Shown: in pieces, positions 16,950 to 26,346 of the stretch
Numbering within the stretch: position 1 is the first letter of the stretch
How the letters are laid out: each line of letters opens with the position of its first letter
Assembly: GCA_025935675.1 (NCBI GenBank)
Contig: JAICUU010000002.1
Location: forward strand, 1-59,777
Length of the DNA stretch: 59,777 nucleotides
Source: Burkholderiales bacterium
Lineage (GTDB): Bacteria > Pseudomonadota > Gammaproteobacteria > Burkholderiales > Casimicrobiaceae
Direction of reading: 5' to 3'
Notes under the pieces: model-generated
Told to the model about the DNA's origin: nothing
Databases searched by the model: none
What the model saw: only the letters and a program-made list of their open reading frames with translations
Position numbers and translations under genes: made by a program

Positions 16950-19115
16950 TCAGATCGGCGCGCAGAACACCGCGCCCGTGCCATTGTCGGCGTCCGCGAC
17001 CCACGCGCGGTTCTGCATCGCGCGCCGCTCGGAACGATCGACGGTGAAGCGCTGGTTCGCGTCGCGGCGGTTGTCGAAGAAGCGGTACACCGGCACATGG
17101 CCATCCATGCACTGGCCGCTTGCATCGGCCACCTCGATCCAGAACGCGGCGGGCGTGTCCTCGGTCCAGCCGCCGGCGGCATTGGCCTTGACCGCCGCGC
17201 ATTGCGACGGATCCGCCGACCAGTAGTTGGAATTGACGAGGCCGGCGGCCGAGTAGCGGCAAACGGCGCGCGCGCCAGGGGGCGCGGTCGCACCGCTCGG
17301 GTACGCGTAGAACAGGCCGCCCGTGCGTTGCCATGTCGCGGCGAGGAACGTGTCGTAGTACGCGATCTCCGCGGCCGACGCGGTGACGAAATAGTGGTCG
17401 AGGTCGGCGCGGTAGTACTCGACGACCGGTACGCTGCCAGGCGGCGCGACCGACGAGGACGGCACGGTGCTGGCAACGGCGATGCCGGCGTCGAGCAGTC
17501 CCATCCCGCATACCGCCGGCGCGTTGCAGCGCGTGCCGCCGACGAAGTTGCGCGTGCTGCCGGTGAGGATCGACAGCGCGCGCCCCGATGTCAGGTTGAC
17601 GTTGCGCGCGAGCATCAGCGACAGCGTGCCGCTCACCATCGGCGCCGAGAAGCTCGTGCCGGCCGCTTCGGCATAGCTCGGGTTGCCCGGCACCGTCGTG
17701 CCGTCGTTGGCCGTCGACACGATGAATCCTGCATCGTCGCCGGCGGCGTCGACGTCGCCGCCGGGTGCCATCAGGTCGACGCGGCTGCCGAAGTTGGAAT
17801 AGCTCGCGAGGTCCCCGCTGCGGCCGATCGCGCCGACGGTGATCACGCCGCCGCAGTTGCCCGGCGCGTAGTTCGCCGCGAGGTCGCTTGCGTTGCCGGC
17901 GGAGGCGACCACCATCGCGCCTTGCGCCAACGCGACATCGACCGCTTCCTGGATCGCGTTGTCGCACGCGCCGTAGCCGCCGAGGCTCATGTTGATGATG
18001 CGCGCCGGCGTCGTGTTCACCGGCACGCCGTCGATCGGCACGCCCGCCGCCCACATCATTGCCGCGAGCACGTCGTCCATCGTCCCGCCGCACTTGCCGA
18101 GCGCGCGTACCGGCAGGATGCGCGAATGCCAGTTGAGGCCGGCGATGCCGATGCCGTTGTCGGCGCTGGCGCCGATGAGCCCCGCGACGAACGTGCCGTG
18201 CCAGAACGTCGCCTCGGCGGGCATGCCGTCGCATTCGCCGGCGTCGTGCCAGTCGCCCTCGTCGGTCGGATCGGGGTCGCGGCCGTCGCCGTCGCGCGCG
18301 CTCGCCGGATCACTGATGAAGTCGTAGCCGGGCAGCACGCGATCGTCGAGATCGGGGTGCGGCAGGATGCCCGTGTCGATCACCGCGATGGTGAGATCGG
18401 GAAGGCCCGTCTCGACGCCCCACGCCGCCTCGGCGCCGATGCCGCTCACGGGATCGGTCAGCGCCCATTGCTGCGCGAGCAGCGGATCGTTCGGCGCGCG
18501 CGCGACCTTGACGCGGCGCACGGCGTCGGCGTACTGGACCACGGGCAGCGCGGCCAGCGCGCCCGCCATCGCCGCGATCTTCGGTTGCGGCTCGGCCGTC
18601 ATCAGCGTCAGCACGTCGATGCCGCCGATGCGGCGCTCGTGCGCGAGCGGCGCGCCGATGGCCGCCGAGAGCGTCGGCAGCAGCGTCGCCCAATCGGGCG
18701 TCACGCCCGGCGCGAGCTTCAGCATGAAGCGGTTGCCGGTACCCTGGCCGTCGCCGGTCGCGGCGGCCGACTTCGCCACGGTGACGCGCGGCGGCACTTG
18801 TGCCCACAGCACGGCGCGGTCCTCGCGCATGCGCCGCGCCAGTGTGGCGGCCGTCGCGTCGTCGACGGTCACCGGCAGCGCGATGTCGACCGCGCCGGTA
18901 CGGGAATAGCCCGCGATCCCGAGCGATACGCCGGCGAGCGCCTCGAGACGCGACTTGCCGGCTGCCGAGAGCGCGCCGGGTGGCGAGAACGACGGATCGA
19001 GCATGACGCGCAGCGTGGCCGTGTCGGCCGCGGCGCCGGCCGAGGCGGCAAGCGCCGCGATCGCGACGGTCGCAACGAGGGGTGCGCGCAACGCGCGGGC
19101 GAAGCGTGACGTCAT
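16950..19115 (-). CDS. S8 (subtilisin-like) serine protease with C-terminal DUF5648-like domain
   Basis: IAVIDTGILPHPDL (Asp), HGTFVAGLIGA (His), GTSFSAPMVSGTLSLML (Ser); C-terminal VVEYYRADLDHYFVTASAAEIAYYD...VPVYRFFDNRRDANQRFT. Confidence 0.93.
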   Translation of the reverse strand: MTSRFARALRAPLVATVAIAALAASAGAAADTATLRVMLDPSFSPPGALSAAGKSRLEALAGVSLGIAGYSRTGAVDIALPVTVDDATAATLARRMREDRAVLWAQVPPRVTVAKSAAATGDGQGTGNRFMLKLAPGVTPDWATLLPTLSAAIGAPLAHERRIGGIDVLTLMTAEPQPKIAAMAGALAALPVVQYADAVRRVKVARAPNDPLLAQQWALTDPVSGIGAEAAWGVETGLPDLTIAVIDTGILPHPDLDDRVLPGYDFISDPASARDGDGRDPDPTDEGDWHDAGECDGMPAEATFWHGTFVAGLIGASADNGIGIAGLNWHSRILPVRALGKCGGTMDDVLAAMMWAAGVPIDGVPVNTTPARIINMSLGGYGACDNAIQEAVDVALAQGAMVVASAGNASDLAANYAPGNCGGVITVGAIGRSGDLASYSNFGSRVDLMAPGGDVDAAGDDAGFIVSTANDGTTVPGNPSYAEAAGTSFSAPMVSGTLSLMLARNVNLTSGRALSILTGSTRNFVGGTRCNAPAVCGMGLLDAGIAVASTVPSSSVAPPGSVPVVEYYRADLDHYFVTASAAEIAYYDTFLAATWQRTGGLFYAYPSGATAPPGARAVCRYSAAGLVNSNYWSADPSQCAAVKANAAGGWTEDTPAAFWIEVADASGQCMDGHVPVYRFFDNRRDANQRFTVDRSERRAMQNRAWVADADNGTGAVFCAPI

Positions 19116-19217
19116 GACGGGATCCCGGTACGCGCCCGGACGAGGCGCAACAGGCTCGCGCTGCAAATGCGATGCCAAGCGCCGGGACGGCACCCGAGCA
19201 AGGGCGTCGTGCCGCCG

Positions 19218-20051
19218 CTACTCGGACGGCACGTGCGCGGGAGGGGCGGGCCGCTTGATCGCGGCGCGGAACGGTTCCATCAGCGCGACGATCTGCGCGA
19301 ACGCCTTCGGATTCGCCGCGATCACCTCGCCGCCGTTGAGGTAGCTGTCGTTGCCGGCGAAATCGCCGACGAGGCCGCCGGCCTCGAGCACCATCAGGCT
19401 GCCCGCGGCGACGTCCCAGGGGTTGAGGCCGAGCACCCAGTAGCCGTCGTAGAAGCCGGCGGCGACATAGGCGAGGTCGAGCGCGGCGGCGCCGGGTCGG
19501 CGCAGCCCGGCGGTGGACACGGTCATCACCTTCAGCATCTCGAGGTACGTCTCGAGGTTGCTGCCGTCGCGGAACGGGAAGCTCGTGCCGACGAGGCAGT
19601 CGCGCAAATGCTGGCGCTTCGACACGCGGATGCGCCGATCGTTGAGGAACGCGCCGCGCCCCCGCGACGCGGTGAAGAGGTCGCCACGCACCGGATCGAG
19701 GATCGTGCCGTGCGTGACGACGCCGCGGTGCGCGAGCGCGATCGACACGCAGTACTGCGGCAGGCCGTGCAGGAAGTTGGTCGTGCCGTCGAGCGGATCG
19801 ATGATCCACACGTAGTCGGCGCCGGCATTCGCGCCCTTCGCCGTGCCTTCCTCGGCGAGGATCGCGTGATCGGGATAGGTCTTGAGCAGCGTGTCCACGA
19901 TCGCCGCCTCGGCCGCGCGGTCGACCTCGCTGACGAAGTCGCGCGGTCCCTTGACGCTGACGGACAGGAGGTCGAGGTCGCGCGCGCCGCGGTTGATGAC
20001 GTTGGCGGCACGGCGGGCGGCCTTGACGGCCGTCGTGAGCATCGGGTGCAT
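19218..20051 (-). CDS. suhB: Inositol-1-monophosphatase family protein
   Basis: DYVWIIDPLDGTTNFLHGLPQYCVSIA; NPWDVAAGSLMVLEAGG. Confidence 0.94.
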   Translation of the reverse strand: MHPMLTTAVKAARRAANVINRGARDLDLLSVSVKGPRDFVSEVDRAAEAAIVDTLLKTYPDHAILAEEGTAKGANAGADYVWIIDPLDGTTNFLHGLPQYCVSIALAHRGVVTHGTILDPVRGDLFTASRGRGAFLNDRRIRVSKRQHLRDCLVGTSFPFRDGSNLETYLEMLKVMTVSTAGLRRPGAAALDLAYVAAGFYDGYWVLGLNPWDVAAGSLMVLEAGGLVGDFAGNDSYLNGGEVIAANPKAFAQIVALMEPFRAAIKRPAPPAHVPSE

Positions 20052-20214
20052 GGGAGGGCGAACGCGCTCGACGCGCGCCGCGAGGCGGCAGTCCGCGTAT
20101 TCTAACGGCCGCATGAGCGCGACGGGCCGTCCCGAGCGCGAATCAACCCCGCAGCGCGAATCAACCCCGCAGCGCGTAGCGCGAAGGCTAGTAATGAGCG
20201 CGAAGGGCAGTCCA

Positions 20215-20988
20215 ATGACCGACCCGACCCCGCCGATCGACGTCGCGGCGCGCGCCTTGCGCGTGCGCGTCGTCCTTTCGAACACGTCCCATCCGGGCAA
20301 CATCGGCGCGACCGCGCGTGCGATGCTGACGATGGGGCTCGCGCGCCTCACGCTCATCGCGCCGAAGCGCTTCCCGGACGCCGAAGCGACCGCCCGCGCG
20401 TCCGGCGCGACGGCGATCCTCGACACCGCGACGATCGTCGACACGCTCGACGCCGCGCTCGCCGGCTGCTCGTGCGCGATCGGCCTGTCCGCGCGGCCAC
20501 GCGAATTCGCCGGCCGCGTGATGAACGTGCGCGACGCGGCGTGCCTCGCGGTGTCGACGGACGCCGGCGACGGCGATGTCGCGCTGGTGTTCGGCACCGA
20601 AATGAGCGGCCTCACCAACGACGAGCTCGCGCGCTGCACGCTAATCGCGACGATTCCCGCGAACCCCGCCTATGCGTCGCTCAACCTCGCCGCCGCCGTG
20701 CAGGTGGCGACGTACGAATGGCGGATGGCGGCCGAGGGCGGCGCCGTGTGGCGCGCGCCGCGCTTCGCGCCGGCAACGCGGGACGAAATCGAGGGCCTGC
20801 ACACGCACGCCGCGCGCACGCTCGCGGACATCGGCTTCCTCGACCCGCGCCGTCCGCGCCGGCTGATGCCGCGGCTGCGGCGCCTCTTCGCGCGCGCGGG
20901 CCTCGAGCGCGAGGAGATCAACATCCTGCGCGGCATCCTCGCCCGCGTCGATGCGCTCATGATGCGCGACAGCGGGCGCATGCCATGA
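20215..20988 (+). CDS. trmJ: tRNA (cytidine/uridine-2'-O-)-methyltransferase TrmJ
   Basis: VVLSNTSHPGNIGATARAM; LVFGTEMSGLTNDELARC; IPANPAYASLNLAAAVQV (SPOUT). In-frame upstream ATGs at 20113 and 20194. Confidence 0.92.
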   Translation: MTDPTPPIDVAARALRVRVVLSNTSHPGNIGATARAMLTMGLARLTLIAPKRFPDAEATARASGATAILDTATIVDTLDAALAGCSCAIGLSARPREFAGRVMNVRDAACLAVSTDAGDGDVALVFGTEMSGLTNDELARCTLIATIPANPAYASLNLAAAVQVATYEWRMAAEGGAVWRAPRFAPATRDEIEGLHTHAARTLADIGFLDPRRPRRLMPRLRRLFARAGLEREEINILRGILARVDALMMRDSGRMP

Positions 20989-21061
20989 GGACGAACGCTC
21001 GTCGCGGGTGCCCGGCGCGCAGCGCCAGTTCTCTCGCGCGCGACGCGCGGAGCACCGACCG

Positions 21062-22204
21062 GTGACTGCTGGCGCGCCGGTGCCGCCAGCGGAGGCCCAG
21101 GCCTGCCGCAATTGCGCACACGCGCTTGCCGCGGGCGACGTCTTCTGCGCGCATTGCGGACAGGAAACGAAGATCGCGCTACCGACCGCGCGCCAGTTCA
21201 TGCGCGAGGCAGCGGGCCGCTACGTCGCCTTCGACGGCCGGCTGTGGCGAACGCTGCGGGCGCTCCTCGTCAGGCCGGGTTTCCTCACGCGCGAGTATTT
21301 CGCCGGACGGCGCCGTCGCTACGTGCGTCCCGGCCGGCTTTTCCTCGTCACGTCGATCGTCGCGTTCGCGGCGATAAGGCTCGCGATCGACGCGCCGTTC
21401 AACGCCGTCGTCGAGCGCGACCTGCGTGAATCCGCGCATCCCGCTCAGAAGGATGCGGCGAAGTCCAAGGCTGGCGATGGTGGCGCGCAACACGCGGCGC
21501 CAACATCCGGCGCGCCATCCGCGCCATCGGCGGCCGCCGCCGCGCGCGACGCCGCACGCGCCGATGCCGACGCGCCGCGCAAGGGCGGACCCAAGCCGGC
21601 CAGGGACGCCGGCCGCGACGCCGGTGATGACGACGACACCGCGCACGTGCGCATCGGGCCGGGCGGCGACGTCGACCTGACGATCGACAGCGACCTCAAC
21701 GTCGGCGTCGCGCGCGATCGCAACAACGTGGTCCCGGCCGCGATTCGCGAGCGCATCGAGCAGTTCAACCACCTGCCGCGCGACGTCAAGCTGCGCCAGC
21801 TGATGACCAACGTGTTCCGCTACGGGCCGTACGCGGCGATCGCGCTGTTGCCGGCGTTCGCGATCCTGCTGATGATCGTCTACCCGCTGCCGAGCCGGCG
21901 CTATCCCGAGCGGCCGCGGCGCTTCGCCGGCCACCTCGTGCTCGCCGCGCACAACCACGCGTTCCTGTTCACGCTCACGACGCTCGTCATCGCGATCGAC
22001 GCACTGGCGAGCGGGCTCGGCGGCGTCGCCAAGTTCCTGTTCTTCGTCGGCGCGCCGGTGTACCTGCTGATGTCGCTGCGTGCGGTGTACGGCGGCGGCT
22101 GGACGCTGACGCTCTTCCGCGGATTCCTGTTGTTCCTGCTCTACGCGGTGCTGTTCGCGTTCGTCACGCTGGGATTGTTGCTCGCGGCGATCGTGCTGCA
22201 GTAA
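21062..22204 (+). CDS. DUF3667 domain membrane protein with zinc ribbon
   Basis: CRNCAHALAAGDVFCAHCGQ zinc ribbon; PGFLTREYFAGRRRRYVRPGRLFLVTSIVAF; C-terminal TM helices. Confidence 0.8.
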   Translation: MTAGAPVPPAEAQACRNCAHALAAGDVFCAHCGQETKIALPTARQFMREAAGRYVAFDGRLWRTLRALLVRPGFLTREYFAGRRRRYVRPGRLFLVTSIVAFAAIRLAIDAPFNAVVERDLRESAHPAQKDAAKSKAGDGGAQHAAPTSGAPSAPSAAAAARDAARADADAPRKGGPKPARDAGRDAGDDDDTAHVRIGPGGDVDLTIDSDLNVGVARDRNNVVPAAIRERIEQFNHLPRDVKLRQLMTNVFRYGPYAAIALLPAFAILLMIVYPLPSRRYPERPRRFAGHLVLAAHNHAFLFTLTTLVIAIDALASGLGGVAKFLFFVGAPVYLLMSLRAVYGGGWTLTLFRGFLLFLLYAVLFAFVTLGLLLAAIVLQ

Positions 22205-22216
22205 CGGTTACGCCGC

Positions 22217-22675
22217 TCAGATGTCCTTGCACGCGTCGCGGCGGCTCGTGGCGAAGCGCTCGATGCGCCGCTGGTGGCGGTCGACGCGGTTGTCGAGCCA
22301 TTTCAGCGCCGCTGCGTAGCGCGCGCACGTGAGCTTGCTGCGGCAGCTCTGCTGAAGCTTGTGATAGCGCGCGACGTCGGCCTCTGCCGTCTCGAGCGAG
22401 CTTTGCTCACGCTCGAGCTTGCGCGTGGCCGATACGCAGGGCTTGGCGGCGACGGGCCGGCGGATCGTCACCGGGCTCGGCGGCGAGGGCCGGGCGTCGG
22501 GCACGGCTGGGGTTGCCGCCGCGGGTGGCATTACCGGCGGGGATGTCGTTACGGGTGCGGCTGGATTTGCCGGTGCGGGTGACGTCGCCCGCGCCGTCGG
22601 CTCGCCGGCTGCGACTCCGATCCCGGCCACCAGCCACGCGACGGCGAGCAGGGACGTTCGGATCGGCCGGCGCAT
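22217..22675 (-). CDS. Exported protein of unknown function (Pro/Ala-rich N-terminus)
   Basis: Signal peptide; PA-rich linker; C-terminal helical RKLEREQSSLETAEADVARYHKLQQSCRSKLTCARYAAALKWLDN. Confidence 0.6.
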   Translation of the reverse strand: MRRPIRTSLLAVAWLVAGIGVAAGEPTARATSPAPANPAAPVTTSPPVMPPAAATPAVPDARPSPPSPVTIRRPVAAKPCVSATRKLEREQSSLETAEADVARYHKLQQSCRSKLTCARYAAALKWLDNRVDRHQRRIERFATSRRDACKDI

Positions 22676-22747
22676 CGACGCGACTATACCCGCGCGTCCG
22701 CTGGGCAATAGTTGAGTAAACGACTCGGAAATGCCAGAATCGCGGCC

Positions 22748-23527
22748 ATGCTCGACCATCTGCGCGAAGACATCGCCGTGGTGTTCGACCGCGACCCCGC
22801 GGCCCGCACCCGTTGGGAAGTGCTCACCTGCTACCCGGGCGTCCACGCGCTGATCTGGCACCGTGCGGTCACTCACCCGTTGTGGTCGAGCGGCTTGCGC
22901 TGGCTCGCACGCTGGCTGTCGCACTGGAGCCGTTTTTGGACCGGAATCGAGATCCATCCGGGCGCGACGATCGGCCGGAGGGTCTTCATCGACCACGGCA
23001 TGGGGATCGTCATCGGCGAGACGGCCGAGATCGGCGACGACTCGACGCTCTATCACGGCGTCACGCTGGGCGGCACGTCGTGGAACAAGGGCAAGCGCCA
23101 TCCGACGCTGAAGGCGGGCGTGGTGGTGGGCGCGGGCGCCAAAATTCTCGGGCCGATCGTCGTCGGCGAGGGCGCCAAGATCGGCTCCAACGCCGTCGTC
23201 GTGCGCGACGTCCCACCCGGCGCGACGGCCGTCGGCATCCCGGCGCGGATCCAGGCGCGCGACACCGAGGCCGCCAGCCGCCGCGAGGCGCAGGCCGAGA
23301 AGATGGGCTTCGCGGCTTACGCGATCGCCTCCGACATGAACGACCCGGTGCTGCAGGCGATCCACAAGCTCCTCGACCATGCCGCCGAGGCCGACGCGCG
23401 TTTCGACGCGCTGGTCGCGCAGTTGATGCGCGACGGCGTCGAGTGCGGCGACACGATGGCGGTGGCCGAGGCGTTCGACCCCAACCAGATCAACCGGATG
23501 CTCGGCGACGAGGACCGGCACGGCTGA
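22748..23527 (+). CDS. cysE: Serine O-acetyltransferase
   Basis: [52 protein letters not shown] hexapeptide repeats. Confidence 0.96.
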   Translation: MLDHLREDIAVVFDRDPAARTRWEVLTCYPGVHALIWHRAVTHPLWSSGLRWLARWLSHWSRFWTGIEIHPGATIGRRVFIDHGMGIVIGETAEIGDDSTLYHGVTLGGTSWNKGKRHPTLKAGVVVGAGAKILGPIVVGEGAKIGSNAVVVRDVPPGATAVGIPARIQARDTEAASRREAQAEKMGFAAYAIASDMNDPVLQAIHKLLDHAAEADARFDALVAQLMRDGVECGDTMAVAEAFDPNQINRMLGDEDRHG

Positions 23528-23558
23528 TCCGACAGGACTGATGACGGGAGGTAAAGCG

Positions 23559-24554
23559 ATGCAGCGTGTTTCGCTCTGCAGCGCGGGTCGCGCACTCGCG
23601 TTGGCGACGTTCCTGATTGGCTCGCTCGTCGTCGGCGCGGCGCATGCCGCCGATGCCTTCCCGGCACATGCGATTCGGCTCGTCGTGCCGTTCCCGGCCG
23701 GCGGTCCCACCGATTTCGTCGCGCGCCCGCTCGCGCAGTTCCTGTCGGAGTCGCTGCATCAGCAGGTGATCGTCGACAATCGCGGCGGCGCCGGCGGCAC
23801 GATCGGCGCGGAAGCGGTCGTCAAGTCTGCTCCCGACGGCTACACGCTGCTGATGGGCACCGTCGGCACGCAGGCGATCAATGCGCGCCTCTATCGCAAG
23901 CTCGCCTACGATCCGCGCAAGGATTTCACGCCGATCGCGGCGGTGGCGGCCGCCCCGGTGACGCTGGTGGTCTCGCCGAAGCTCGGCGTGCATTCGATCG
24001 CGACGTTCATCGCCAAAGCCAAGGCGCAACCCGGTGGCATCACGTTCGGCACCGCCGGCAACGGCACGCCGGGTCACCTGACCGGCGAGATGTTCCGCGC
24101 CGCCACCGGCGTCGACCTGAAGCACGTTCCGTATCGCGGCAGCGCGCCCGCGATCTCCGATCTTCTTGGCGGGCAGATCGACGCGATGTTCGATCCGCTG
24201 CAATCGGTGTTGCCGCATGTGCAGGCCGGCAAGTTCGTGCTGCTCGGCGTCAGCAGCGCCAAGCGCTCGGCCGCCGTGCCCGACGCGCCGACGTTCGCCG
24301 AATCCGGGCTCGCCGGCTTCGAGGCGACCGCATGGTGGGGCGTGTACGGCCCGGCCGGCATGCCCGCCGACGTCGCCGACAAGCTCAACGCGGCGATCCG
24401 GCAAGTTACGCAATCGCCGGCATTTCGCGCGCTGCTCGAGCCACGCGGCGTCGAAGTGCTGGACGGCTCGCGCGCCGATTTCGCGCGCTTCGGCGAGGCC
24501 GAGCTCGCCAAGTGGGGCAAGGCGGTGGAAGCGTCCGGCGCGACGATCGATTGA
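23559..24554 (+). CDS. Tripartite tricarboxylate transporter substrate-binding (Bug family) protein
   Basis: GGGAGG Shine-Dalgarno before ATG 23559; signal peptide; IRLVVPFPAGGPTDFVARPLAQ..., KSAPDGYTLLMGT... Confidence 0.93.
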   Translation: MQRVSLCSAGRALALATFLIGSLVVGAAHAADAFPAHAIRLVVPFPAGGPTDFVARPLAQFLSESLHQQVIVDNRGGAGGTIGAEAVVKSAPDGYTLLMGTVGTQAINARLYRKLAYDPRKDFTPIAAVAAAPVTLVVSPKLGVHSIATFIAKAKAQPGGITFGTAGNGTPGHLTGEMFRAATGVDLKHVPYRGSAPAISDLLGGQIDAMFDPLQSVLPHVQAGKFVLLGVSSAKRSAAVPDAPTFAESGLAGFEATAWWGVYGPAGMPADVADKLNAAIRQVTQSPAFRALLEPRGVEVLDGSRADFARFGEAELAKWGKAVEASGATID

Positions 24555-24564
24555 CGCGACCGCG

Positions 24565-25803
24565 ATGCGACTCACCGCGGAAGAAGAGGCGATGCTGGCC
24601 GGCGACGCGGGGCCGGTGCGCCAGCAGGCGTTGCGTCATCAGATCGCGGTCGGCGATTTCTTCGGCGCCGCGGATTTCGTCGAGGTCGGCCAGGCGCACG
24701 TGATGGCGGATACCGAGAGCCTTGGCGAGTCGGGCGTCGCATGGCTCGAATCGCTGGCGGCGCACCCGCCGGCGCAGTGCCGCGTGCGCGTGCCGACGAT
24801 CACCGATCCGCGCGGCACCGATTTCTCGAACGGCGACGTGCTCAAGCAGGCCGCGTGGATGCTGAACCTCGAGCGGCGCGCGATCGCCGCGTTCGAGGGC
24901 CTCGGCGTCATGCTGACCGACACCTGCATCAACTACCAGACGATACGGCCGGCCACGCGCGGCGAGCACGTCGCGTTCGGCGATACGGGTGTGGTCATCT
25001 ACTCGAACTCGGTGTGCGGCGCGCGCTCCAATTTCGAGGGCGGGCCGTCGGCGCTGTCGGCGGGTCTCACGGGCCGCACGCCGCGCTATGGGTTCCACCT
25101 CGACGCGATGCGTCGTGCGAGCGTGGTGATTCGCGCCGAATGGACGCCGCGTACGCTCGACGAGTGGGGCGCGCTCGGCGCCGTCGTCGGCCGCGTCGCC
25201 GGCAATTACTGGGCTGTGCCGGCGGTCGAGGGCCTCGAGGGCGCCCCCGACTCCGATGCGCTCAAGCATTTCGGCGCGGCGATGGCGAGCTTCGGCTCGA
25301 TCGCGCTGTATCACCTCGTCGGCTTGACGCCCGAGGCGCCGCGCCTCGCCGACGTCGCCGATCGATCGTTGCCCAACGCGCGCGTGACGCGCGCCGACGT
25401 CGATGCGTTGCGTGCGTCGTACCGCGTCGGCGAGCGCAGCGACGTCGACGTCGTGGTGTTCTCCGGCCCGCAGTTGAGCCTCCTCGAGTTGCGCGACCTG
25501 GCCGGCCTGTGCGACGGGCGGCGCTTCATCGTGCCGTTGCTCGCCGTGACGAGCCCTCAGGTGAAGCCGGATGCCGACCGGCTGGGCCTCACGCGGCGAA
25601 TCGAGGATGCCGGCGGCACGCTGCTCGCCGGCATGTGCTTCTACCAGTCGTACGCACGCGAGATCGCCGAGGCCAACGGCTGGAGGCGCCTCGCCACCAA
25701 CAGCGCCAAGATGGTCAACATCCTCGGCGGCTACGGCTACCAGCCGATGCTCGCGTCGATGGAGGCCTGCGTCGACGCGGCCTGCTCGGGCTACCTCGAA
25801 TGA
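24565..25803 (+). CDS. Aconitase X large subunit / catalytic domain (putative Fe-S dehydratase)
   Basis: MRLTAEEEAMLAGDAGPVRQQALRHQIAVGDFFGAADFVEVGQAHVM; GEHVAFGDTGVVIYSNSVCGARSNFEGG; LATNSAKMVNILGGYG. Confidence 0.88.
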   Translation: MRLTAEEEAMLAGDAGPVRQQALRHQIAVGDFFGAADFVEVGQAHVMADTESLGESGVAWLESLAAHPPAQCRVRVPTITDPRGTDFSNGDVLKQAAWMLNLERRAIAAFEGLGVMLTDTCINYQTIRPATRGEHVAFGDTGVVIYSNSVCGARSNFEGGPSALSAGLTGRTPRYGFHLDAMRRASVVIRAEWTPRTLDEWGALGAVVGRVAGNYWAVPAVEGLEGAPDSDALKHFGAAMASFGSIALYHLVGLTPEAPRLADVADRSLPNARVTRADVDALRASYRVGERSDVDVVVFSGPQLSLLELRDLAGLCDGRRFIVPLLAVTSPQVKPDADRLGLTRRIEDAGGTLLAGMCFYQSYAREIAEANGWRRLATNSAKMVNILGGYGYQPMLASMEACVDAACSGYLE

Positions 25804-26216
25804 GCGGCGAAGGGTTCGTGGCACGCCATGCGATGGGCGAGCGCGTCGAAGGCATCGCGCTCGTCGCCGCGGACGGGTTCTCCGCGCGCTATGACCTCGA
25901 CCGGCTGCGCGGCGTGTTCTCGCGGCCGCAGCATGCGCTGGCCGGCCAGTCGTACGTCGAACGGATCCTGGTGCTCGAAACCGCGAAAGGCGGCGTCGCC
26001 TCGGCGTGGATGCTGCGCGACATGCGCGAGCGTGGCCTCGTGCCGCTTGCGCTGGTGTTCAACAGCGTCAACCCGATCATCGCGCAGGGGACGGCGTTCG
26101 CCGGCATCCCGATGCTGGCCGGCTTCGACGTCGACATCACCAAGGTGCTCGCCACCGGCGACCGGGTGGTCATCGACCCGGCGAGCCATCGCGTGTCGCG
26201 CGTACCGACGCCGTGA
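25800..26216 (+). CDS. Aconitase X small (swivel, DUF126) subunit
   Basis: ATGA overlap with large subunit; VFSRPQHALAGQSYVERILVLETAKGGVASAWMLRDM...NPIIAQGTAFAGIPMLAGFD. Confidence 0.88.
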   Translation: MSGEGFVARHAMGERVEGIALVAADGFSARYDLDRLRGVFSRPQHALAGQSYVERILVLETAKGGVASAWMLRDMRERGLVPLALVFNSVNPIIAQGTAFAGIPMLAGFDVDITKVLATGDRVVIDPASHRVSRVPTP

Positions 26217-26270
26217 CCGGGCCCGCGAACCTTCCAATTCAAGGCATTAGCCATCGAACTTTCCCGGCGA

Positions 26271-26304
26271 TTACTTGACTAATTTATTCGGGAATTGGTA
26301 GAAT
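26271..26304 (+). promoter_or_regulatory. iscR promoter with overlapping IscR type-1-like box
   Basis: -35 TTGACT (26275-26280), 18-bp spacer, -10 TAGAAT (26299-26304); TTACTTGACTAATTTATTCGGGAAT resembles ATASYYGACTRWWWYAGTCRRSTAT. Confidence 0.7.
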
Positions 26305-26346
26305 GCGGCTTGGATGCCGGGGCTCGACCCCGGTGGTGGAGCGGCG

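Noticed and set aside
12120-19200. tRNA-Ser-anchored genomic island with attL/attR
   Set aside because: No repeat of the tRNA 3' end and no integrase was found by eye in the window; only weak accessory character remains.
23559-24554. The two Bug proteins as a recent duplication flanking isc
   Set aside because: Same family, but the sequences differ widely over their whole length, so no recent duplication.
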